From: Desulfuromonadaceae bacterium
GTDB taxonomy: Bacteria > Desulfobacterota > Desulfuromonadia > Geobacterales > Pseudopelobacteraceae
Assembly: GCA_028686145.1 (NCBI GenBank)
Contig: JAQUCQ010000017.1
Span: forward strand, 1 to 21,965
Reading direction: 5' to 3'
DNA: 21,965 nucleotides
The translations under genes were made by a program, and so were the position numbers. The notes under the pieces were generated by a model that worked only from the letters and a program-made list of their open reading frames with translations, had not been told where the DNA came from and searched no databases. Shown piece by piece: positions 15,389 through 21,965 of this stretch (within the stretch, counting starts at the first letter, position 1; the number at the start of each line of letters is the position of its first letter).

Positions 15389-16048
15389 TTAATAGGCATA
15401 CAAAACGGAAAGTTGCGATTTTTCATTCGGGTTTACAGCACGCTCACTTTGAACTTCAATTCTATAATATGCAGGTAGATGCTGGGGGGTCACTGAGCCA
15501 GTGGCAGAAGTAACGCCACTTCCCGCTTCAAGATAGTCTACTCCTGTAGTGTCTGAATTAGAGCAGGGTTGTCCTGCCATATCACTGCCACACCGAGTAT
15601 CTATAATTTTGGCATATACTTTAAATCCAACCGAGCTATTCGTGGCTTTCAGATTAAAAGTCATGTCGGGAGACTCTTTAGGTAACGAAGTTTTTGACTG
15701 AGCGGTACACGATGCCCATGAAGTCGTCGAGGAACCAACTTTTTCTTTGAAGCACGCATCCAGTGCATCCTGTGGAAACGCCAAGTCTAAACCGATCGCA
15801 TCAGTCAGATTTTGTTTATAGGCAAGATCGAATGTGCCATTGAATATCGCCGGGAGGATGTCGCGCGAGACAACGTCTATAGCGCCATAGCCAGCTTCGT
15901 TTGCGCTCTTGTAAGCCTTATTCGCAGCACTGACACGCGTTCCCTGTACCACAATGGACAACAGTGCCATGATCATCCCGAGAGATATCAGGGTGAACAG
16001 CAGTGCTGTTATAAGAGCTATACCTTTATTGTTATGTAGTGATGCCAT
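15389..16048 (-). CDS. pilX: Minor pilin PilX
   Basis: Minor pilin expected to form part of the priming tip complex of type IV pili. The 219 residues have a short leader (MASLHNNKG), a prepilin-like cleavage point after G9 and then a hydrophobic helix IALITALLFTLISLGMIMAL. Position +5 is Thr instead of Glu and position +1 is Ile, which is common for PilX and GspK types and unlike major pilins. The globular part contains several cysteines. It lies 20 bp after pilW and is the last gene of the pilY1-fimT-pilV-pilW-pilX series. The PilX label rests on the N-terminal pattern and gene order. Confidence 0.85.
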   Translation of the reverse strand: MASLHNNKGIALITALLFTLISLGMIMALLSIVVQGTRVSAANKAYKSANEAGYGAIDVVSRDILPAIFNGTFDLAYKQNLTDAIGLDLAFPQDALDACFKEKVGSSTTSWASCTAQSKTSLPKESPDMTFNLKATNSSVGFKVYAKIIDTRCGSDMAGQPCSNSDTTGVDYLEAGSGVTSATGSVTPQHLPAYYRIEVQSERAVNPNEKSQLSVLYAY

Positions 16049-16068
16049 AATTTAACCTGCTTACGTTA

Positions 16069-17310
16069 TCAGTAGTTAATGTTTCTGGGTATAACAACCA
16101 GCTTATACGTTTTCCACCGGTAGTTTTTATAATCATCTGAGCCGACAATATCAGTTTTAAGATCCAGTTTCCTGCCAACATTTTCATCGCCTAACATAAT
16201 TGTCTGGTTTGCGTAATTAAACCCCGGGTCCCTGCCACCTTCATGGGTAACGATGTAAATCGTTATCATCTTAAGCTGCTGCCTGATCTCTTTTGCAGAC
16301 AATCCCGTCAACCCGCTTTGATCAACATCAACACCATTAACACCGTCAGCTGCCACATTAAATACAACCTGCATATCGGCGACGCACTCCAGCAGAGGAT
16401 ATTCAGTAAATTTTCCGTCACTGTGATTCAAAACACCCTTGTAGAGTATCCCGGTACCGGGCTTACCATTAGTCCCCTTGGCACATCTCGTCGGCATCTC
16501 CGAATCCGAAGAGGGGCGTTTGACATAATAATCCACGCGGTTGTAAGGAACTCTCAGGTCGGTTGAGGAAGAAACCCCATACACCACAAAAACATCATTA
16601 TTTTGTTTTGGTTGAAATGCCGCAGGCGGTGTCATATCCGGCGCAGTTATGGTGTATGAAAAGTCAGCGGCATTTGTGCTGATGTATGAAGCATCATTCT
16701 CAGGCGGGATTGCAGCAACTAACCGCCCGGTTCTGGAATCTATTGTAATCACCCTGTCGTTTGCTACAAAATTATCGGTCGCTGCATAATTAGTCGTTTC
16801 CCATATTTTAATTTTACTCACACTGTCGGTTCCATCTATATATGCCCATTTTTTTGTTGTGTCGCTCATACCGGCAAGTATCGATTTAATTACCAGATAA
16901 TCGCGATGATCAGTTGTCGAAGTGGCTGCCTGCACTGCCCTCGGCACTTTATTTATGTCGCTGGAAGTATTATATTTGTCATTAAAACTCGTTGTATCAA
17001 TTCCAGGCGCAAGAACGCCCTGAGCCTCATCAAACTCCGCCGGAAAACTGAGCATCCAAGGCAATCCATATCCAGCGTGTTCCAAGTCCATCCTGAACAT
17101 TTCAAGCCCGATCACACCTTGGGTGTCGCTCTCTGATGACTTTGTCTGCTGTGTGGATATGGTTAATATCTTGTTAAACACCTGGCTGCTGATGATGATG
17201 ACAACCATAAAAATTGCCATTACTATTATTAATTCCATAAGCGTAAATCCTCTGGAGGATAAAACGCTTAAGGATGAAAGATATTTTTTTAGTCTCCTGT
17301 GACAACTCAT
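16069..17310 (-). CDS. pilW: Minor pilin PilW
   Basis: Large minor pilin (413 residues) of the type IV pilus tip or priming complex. It has a class III prepilin signal with a long 21-residue leader, cleaved at RG|FTLMELIIVMAIF with Glu at +5, followed by a hydrophobic helix and a large globular domain. The size is in the PilW range. The start ATG overlaps the stop of pilV by four bases (ATGA). It is followed by pilX. The leader is basic (MSCHRRLKKY), as expected for peptidase PilD substrates. Confidence 0.9.
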   Translation of the reverse strand: MSCHRRLKKYLSSLSVLSSRGFTLMELIIVMAIFMVVIIISSQVFNKILTISTQQTKSSESDTQGVIGLEMFRMDLEHAGYGLPWMLSFPAEFDEAQGVLAPGIDTTSFNDKYNTSSDINKVPRAVQAATSTTDHRDYLVIKSILAGMSDTTKKWAYIDGTDSVSKIKIWETTNYAATDNFVANDRVITIDSRTGRLVAAIPPENDASYISTNAADFSYTITAPDMTPPAAFQPKQNNDVFVVYGVSSSTDLRVPYNRVDYYVKRPSSDSEMPTRCAKGTNGKPGTGILYKGVLNHSDGKFTEYPLLECVADMQVVFNVAADGVNGVDVDQSGLTGLSAKEIRQQLKMITIYIVTHEGGRDPGFNYANQTIMLGDENVGRKLDLKTDIVGSDDYKNYRWKTYKLVVIPRNINY

Positions 17311-17699
17311 TCTACGCGACTCCTGACCGACATCACAGAGTATGTTGTGGTAATATTTTTATATGCCCATTTCACATCAACCTTATACGTATCGGAAGAA
17401 CCGGTCCCAACAGGGGTTACAGTACGTTTAACCGTGTAGATTATGTTACTGTTCAAAGATGAAGTCACTGGCGCCGTTTCTGACGCCACAGCATCAAAAG
17501 CCTTTGTGCGCATGTTGTTCATGGCATCCTGGGCAATACGCCCCACCTCGTTTCGCATCTGATTTTTGAGGTTGTATTCCATTGCAATATTAACTGACTG
17601 TAGAAGGCCTAACAGGCCAACCAGCACAATCACCATTGCAACAAGCAGCTCTACAAGCGTGAATCCTGATTTATTTTGCATTGATATTGTCGGAAACAC
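17307..17699 (-). CDS. pilV: Minor pilin PilV
   Basis: Minor pilin of 130 residues with prepilin cleavage SG|FTLVELLVAMVIVLVGLLGLL and Glu at +5. The MVIVLVGLLGLLQS core is characteristic of PilV. The start is a GTG at 17699 with GGAAGGG about seven bases upstream. The in-frame ATG at 17681 has no ribosome binding site. The 5' end overlaps fimT by 29 bp and the stop overlaps the pilW start (ATGA), so translation of the series is tightly linked. Confidence 0.91.
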   Translation of the reverse strand: MFPTISMQNKSGFTLVELLVAMVIVLVGLLGLLQSVNIAMEYNLKNQMRNEVGRIAQDAMNNMRTKAFDAVASETAPVTSSLNSNIIYTVKRTVTPVGTGSSDTYKVDVKWAYKNITTTYSVMSVRSRVE

Positions 17700-18135
17700 A
17701 GGGTGTCCCTTCCTTTTTTTTACCTATTTTTACTCTTGTTGTTGATATCACAACTGAATCAACAACAGCATCACTGACACTGTCCACACAAACCGCACCG
17801 ATGTTCGTGGTCAGACCGCGGCTGTTAAACGTAATATGCGTTATGTTAGGGTATACAGGGTATTTGAGAATAACAGTTGAAACGGGCTCCACCGTTGTAT
17901 CTGCAGATGAATAGATGTCATAGCTTGTCGGTGATATTTTAAATGTCCAGTTTTTCTTCTCGTACAAGGCCTTGATTCGGTACTCCATCAGATCCCCATA
18001 CAGCATTCTGGTCTGGTTCACTATGTGTGATTTTTTAGAATATTGAGAAAAGGCAAAAGTTCCCATAGCGCTGAGAATCCCGATCAAAGCGATTACTATC
18101 AGAAGTTCCATTAGTGTAAATCCACGATTATTCAT
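17671..18135 (-). CDS. FimT/GspH-type minor pseudopilin
   Basis: A 154-residue minor pilin with a very short leader (MNNRG), cleavage before FTLMELLIVIALIGILSAMG, Glu at +5, and a GspH/FimT-like globular region (YRIKALYEKKNWTFKISPTS, then the FNSRGLTTN turn typical of the family). It lies 2 bp after the pilY1 stop with AGGGAA as ribosome binding site. It could be called fimT or fimU; the sequence alone does not separate these. It probably joins PilV, PilW, PilX and PilY1 in the priming complex. Confidence 0.88.
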   Translation of the reverse strand: MNNRGFTLMELLIVIALIGILSAMGTFAFSQYSKKSHIVNQTRMLYGDLMEYRIKALYEKKNWTFKISPTSYDIYSSADTTVEPVSTVILKYPVYPNITHITFNSRGLTTNIGAVCVDSVSDAVVDSVVISTTRVKIGKKKEGTPCVSDNINAK

Positions 18136-18137
18136 AT

Positions 18138-21100
18138 CTATTTTCCCTGTATATGAAGAATCCGCTTTAATGGTTTATTACCTGATGCTGAAACAATCGG
18201 TGGTGGATCGGTAGGAGGTTTACCAATCATTGGTGTCGCCATTTTTCTGCCATCATTAGCAGTCAAGGCGGTAGAAAGGTTCACTTCCTCGAAGCTTCCC
18301 GTTGACACCTGTACCAAGGCCTTGCCTTGCAACGCATTAATCGACGCAGTACCACCGGTGTTGTACTTAACACCCCATATAAACGACTTACCACCAAAGT
18401 TGCAGACATCTATGGAGGGCATAAATGACGTAAAAAAGACAGCTCCATTCGACATTGCAACAGGATCTGTGATCACTCGCTCTGCACCGAAGTCATTTAC
18501 GGTATCCTGTTCACCAAGAGTGATATACCACCCGTTTTTATCAGCGAAATCAGGATTAACCTGAAGTGTTGTCTGGTCGACAAATGTACTGCTATTGAAG
18601 GTTATCGTATTCCTGCAGGTATCAGTTTTTAATCCAGCACCAAGGAACGAATCCATGTAAAAACATGGTTCTTTGACGCCGATCAGATTGCCTTGGCGCG
18701 TATTGTCGTCACCCTTGTAGAAATATCGGCCAGACCCCCAATATAGCCATAGATTCTTGTACTTACGATCCTGGAGCTTTGAAACAGCAGACGTTACCGG
18801 TCCCGTACCGGAAATAAGTGTTGTGAGATCCCAGTCTTTTGGATTAATCAAGTTTTTGGTTAAAAGCCGTATTAGCCCTCCATCCCATACTGGTGTAACT
18901 GTGTCGCAGTCGGCAGTACATTGGCTATAGCCGGCATAGACAGCATCGTCAGAGTAATAGCTGTCTGAAAGTTTTTCTGAACGGTTTACATCAATTGGAC
19001 CTGGGGCAATCGAACCGACAAAAGCCTTGGTAATTGCCGTTGAGGGACCGAGTTCTTTTATCTTTGTACCGCTACGCAAATCAAGCACATACAGCTTCAG
19101 ATTATTGGTTGATAGTCCCTTGAATTGATGTTGGTTGACGTCAATGGGGCCGGTTGGACCATTGCCTATAACAGCAAACCAACGGCCGTTAGTGTCATTA
19201 TAGGTTTTGCCATCAGCATCAAATTTATGAGCGATACGGACTACTCCGGCGCCCGTGGTTGAGTAGCCAAGATCATCGGCTGTGAACTCCCAGAGAAAGG
19301 CAGGATTAGCCGGATCAGTGACATCAAGCGCATAGTAGGAAGAAAAGCCAACCCCCGGAACCGGCGTTTTGACACACTCTGTAGTAGCGCTACAGCCTGA
19401 AGTGCTATCTGCTCCCGCACCGCCAGTGCCCATACTACCGATCAAGATTGAGCGCCAACTTTTGTTGTTATCTTTAGATCCATCTCGTTGACATGCCCAG
19501 TAATTGGTAACCGACTGCCCTCCCTCCAAGTCATCACCGGTGTATTGTGTACCGCAACCGCCCGCTGAGACATAAGGGTTTGTTCCACTCAGGGTGGAAG
19601 TCCCGATACTTGCATCAAGGAGCCTACTTGGACCATCAACCAGATAGATGTGATTATAATTAGGATCGGCAAGATATTTAAGATACGGCAGGGCATCTTT
19701 GGGAATAAATGCCCATTGCTCCTTGCCGAGGTCACTGCCGGAAAGCGTTGCCTTGGTATCGCCGGTGGTTTGTACGGACAGCTTACCCATGGTAAATGCG
19801 TGCAACATGCCATCATTGGCTCCGGCATATGCCATGCCACGGTTCTTGTAGCTCGTTGAATTTGCAAATCCAGTATTATTTGTATCATCAGCATACGTTG
19901 CATCGCCGTACCCCACCGGTGAATCCTGATGATAATTCTGCAGTTTGTTGGAGGACTGTACCCGTGGTGTCGACGAAATTATATCTCCCAACTTCCAGAC
20001 ATGTTGAACCCCGCCGATTTCAACGGTTCGATTCCTTGCTGTGGCACCACCAATCGTGACCCCATCAACGCCATGAACATACCTAATAATATGTTCGGCG
20101 TCTTCCAGAGTATCAGCATTCAAAATTTTCTGAAGAATGCAGCTGTTGTTTTCATTTTCAGCCCAGTTGAATGCAACCAGATCAAAGAGACCGGTTTTAC
20201 TGAATGTGCCCGCACATCCAGTTGCAGTCGCCCCTGACAGATAGGTATACAACTTGCGAGGATCGCTTGAAATATTGCGAGACCAGAGAGATTTACCAGC
20301 GCGCCAGATACTTTTGACAGCATCGGCATTGACCAAACCGGCAACCTGTGAGGAAACACGCGGATCATCTGCACTGGTTACAACCGTATCACCACTGCCA
20401 TCGCCATTAGTATCCTTAAAAAGTTTCGCTTTGGTATCATTTGTTGCCGGATCAAACCAGAACTGTACGACATAATCTTTTTTGACATCTAATAAATGAT
20501 CACCAGATCCGGAATAGTCGGTATCCTCTCGCACTGTACTATTATTTATGTAGGGATCTACGTAATACCACAAATTCTGCATCTCGCCGATCCAGGAAGC
20601 TTTTGTTGAATCTTCGAATTCTTTCAAAGGGTAAAATACCGCCTGCAGGATGTTGGCACCACTCCCTTCACTGTTACTTAAAATAGAGGCCGCAGTTCCT
20701 GATGCCGATCCGCCAGCAATATCACCAAAAGCACGCCGCATTTGGTCGAGAAGCACGTAGTAACTGCTTGCAATATAAGCACTTGTTGTCCCGCCATTTT
20801 TGGCGGTCTGGTTCATCAGGTTAGCCGGCAGACATTCGTCGGTGGCATTTGCAGCAGTCAAGCCGTTATAAACAACGTAGGTCTTAATCTTTTGATTGTT
20901 TTGTGACGGCGTAGTCGAAAAATCCTTGATGTTTTTGTTATATGCCAGCCAGGCAAGATCATCGAGGTTTTTACTTCCAGCATAACCTGGACATGATGTT
21001 GAGCTGTCATCGGTCTTGCCATCGCCATCATTATAACTTGCAGCCAGTGATGAGACGCTCGAATTTTCATCTGCCGTAGAGGCACCATCACTGATAATAA

Positions 21101-21965
21101 GAATGTTATTCAAGCGACAGCGGTCAACGGAAGGTTTCTTTGTTTCATCAAAATCAGCTGTTTGCAAGCGAAGATCAGTTCGGTTGGCAAAATATCCGAT
21201 AGCATTGTAATAGGACTCGGCATATGGAGTCCAAGACGAAGCCTGAATTCCATCAACGGCTTTAATCAACCCGCTGGCATGATCTCCCACCGGATCATAC
21301 CCGAGGTAGGAAATCACTTTACCACCATCAAGTTTTGTATTTAATTCACAGGATTGACCAGATGGGCAATCAGCGCTGATGTTACAGGCCGTGGTGGTGG
21401 AAATGGAACAGTGCTTGGCACAGGTAATATTGGTACCATTCACATCACATTCTGAGCCTGCACCATCCTGATTAAAAACCATGACACCAAAACGGATGTG
21501 ATCTTTAAATTCCTGAATCAGTCCGCTTGGGACTGAAGCCTGCTTGACATTGGCAAAATAAGTACCTGCCATGACACCAAGGGCGTTAACCCCGGCGTCC
21601 ATAATAAAGGACGGGACGCTGGTACTTATGCCGGTCGTAACGGTGCCTGTTCCACTGGGATCCGTCACATCAGAACTGCGTATTCCCTCACAGAAATCAG
21701 CGCCTTCGATATTCAGACAGGTATCATTCCACGTATATGAAAATTTGCCTGGATTGGTTGGTTCAGGAGTCAGTGTGACACACCGCCCCAGAAAGCCGAC
21801 ACTGTTTGGGCTGTAGGTGAAACCGGAAAGGGGCAGATCAGTGTAGTATGGGTGGGCGATGACACTGGAGCAGACCGCCTCGCCGGATAACTCATTGGTG
21901 ATTTTGGTGGGAGCAAGGATATCACCAAACCAGAGTTGGTCATACACATCTTCACAATCTTTTTT
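18138..21965 (-). CDS. pilY1: PilY1/PilC-type pilus tip adhesin, N-terminus outside the window
   Basis: Large pilus-tip protein combining an adhesive N-terminal part with a C-terminal beta-propeller that works with the minor pilins. The frame is open to the window edge, giving 1275 visible residues without signal peptide. Counting from the GTG at 21947, a von Willebrand A-like region covers about 110-410 (IRFGVMVFN, NILIISDGAS); its MIDAS motif should lie further upstream. A cysteine-rich insert is at 167-200. A calcium-type loop DTNGDGSGD is at 512-520. The PilC/PilY1 propeller runs from about 650 (LGDIISSTP, AYAGANDGMLHAF, KEQWAFIPKDALPYL, YLVDGPS, LWLYWGSGRYF) to the end. It is the first gene of the minor pilin run. 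PilY1 often follows pilX in gammaproteobacteria, but here it precedes fimT. Confidence 0.95.
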   Translation of the reverse strand, partial: KKDCEDVYDQLWFGDILAPTKITNELSGEAVCSSVIAHPYYTDLPLSGFTYSPNSVGFLGRCVTLTPEPTNPGKFSYTWNDTCLNIEGADFCEGIRSSDVTDPSGTGTVTTGISTSVPSFIMDAGVNALGVMAGTYFANVKQASVPSGLIQEFKDHIRFGVMVFNQDGAGSECDVNGTNITCAKHCSISTTTACNISADCPSGQSCELNTKLDGGKVISYLGYDPVGDHASGLIKAVDGIQASSWTPYAESYYNAIGYFANRTDLRLQTADFDETKKPSVDRCRLNNILIISDGASTADENSSVSSLAASYNDGDGKTDDSSTSCPGYAGSKNLDDLAWLAYNKNIKDFSTTPSQNNQKIKTYVVYNGLTAANATDECLPANLMNQTAKNGGTTSAYIASSYYVLLDQMRRAFGDIAGGSASGTAASILSNSEGSGANILQAVFYPLKEFEDSTKASWIGEMQNLWYYVDPYINNSTVREDTDYSGSGDHLLDVKKDYVVQFWFDPATNDTKAKLFKDTNGDGSGDTVVTSADDPRVSSQVAGLVNADAVKSIWRAGKSLWSRNISSDPRKLYTYLSGATATGCAGTFSKTGLFDLVAFNWAENENNSCILQKILNADTLEDAEHIIRYVHGVDGVTIGGATARNRTVEIGGVQHVWKLGDIISSTPRVQSSNKLQNYHQDSPVGYGDATYADDTNNTGFANSTSYKNRGMAYAGANDGMLHAFTMGKLSVQTTGDTKATLSGSDLGKEQWAFIPKDALPYLKYLADPNYNHIYLVDGPSRLLDASIGTSTLSGTNPYVSAGGCGTQYTGDDLEGGQSVTNYWACQRDGSKDNNKSWRSILIGSMGTGGAGADSTSGCSATTECVKTPVPGVGFSSYYALDVTDPANPAFLWEFTADDLGYSTTGAGVVRIAHKFDADGKTYNDTNGRWFAVIGNGPTGPIDVNQHQFKGLSTNNLKLYVLDLRSGTKIKELGPSTAITKAFVGSIAPGPIDVNRSEKLSDSYYSDDAVYAGYSQCTADCDTVTPVWDGGLIRLLTKNLINPKDWDLTTLISGTGPVTSAVSKLQDRKYKNLWLYWGSGRYFYKGDDNTRQGNLIGVKEPCFYMDSFLGAGLKTDTCRNTITFNSSTFVDQTTLQVNPDFADKNGWYITLGEQDTVNDFGAERVITDPVAMSNGAVFFTSFMPSIDVCNFGGKSFIWGVKYNTGGTASINALQGKALVQVSTGSFEEVNLSTALTANDGRKMATPMIGKPPTDPPPIVSASGNKPLKRILHIQGK

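Noticed and set aside
21414..21432. A possible c-type heme site in PilY1 around TCAKHC.
   Set aside because: The order is C-A-K-H-C, not CxxCH, so no heme attachment motif is present.

Overview
The window looks like chromosomal DNA of a Geobacter-like deltaproteobacterium (Desulfuromonadia/Geobacterales). The evidence is the gene content and order: on the minus strand, pilY1, fimT, pilV, pilW and pilX are followed by a small XRE regulator and then pilM, N, O, P and Q. From memory this matches the pilY1-to-pilQ region of Geobacter sulfurreducens, but I could not run a comparison. GC content looks moderate (mid-40s percent by eye). There are no insertion sequences, phage genes, tRNAs, rRNAs or CRISPR arrays.

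Left part (1-3264): the 3' portion of a plus-strand SulP-family anion transporter, whose reading frame is broken near position 125. It converges on, and overlaps by 26 bp, a minus-strand biotin operon, bioB followed by bioD. A near-perfect inverted repeat upstream of bioB has the form of a BirA (biotin repressor) operator.

Middle-left (3265-6510): a minus-strand pair made of an unrecognised 135-residue two-helix membrane protein and a GspE/PilB-type secretion ATPase, translationally coupled through TGATG. Divergent from it is a single plus-strand gene for an exported outer-membrane beta-barrel protein, closed by a strong intrinsic terminator.

Right part (6791-21965): type IV pilus genes, all on the minus strand. 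In transcription order they are pilY1 (5' end outside the window), fimT/gspH, pilV, pilW and pilX (minor pilins and tip adhesin); a 217-bp gap with palindromic sites; then a 68-residue XRE regulator coupled by TAATG to pilM, followed by pilN, pilO, pilP and pilQ (alignment complex and outer-membrane secretin). Two lipoproteins with Ig-like folds follow, and an intrinsic terminator for the minus strand sits after the second. The minor pilins and PilY1 would prime the pilus and sit at its tip, PilMNOP would connect the inner-membrane motor to the PilQ pore, and the Ig-like lipoproteins may act at the cell surface.

I found no clearly new multi-gene system. The most useful observations are the BirA-type operator, the sulP frameshift, the regulator-plus-palindromes arrangement ahead of pilM, the uncharacterised membrane partner of the secretion ATPase, the calcium-loop Big/Ig lipoprotein behind pilQ, and a cysteine-rich insertion in PilY1.
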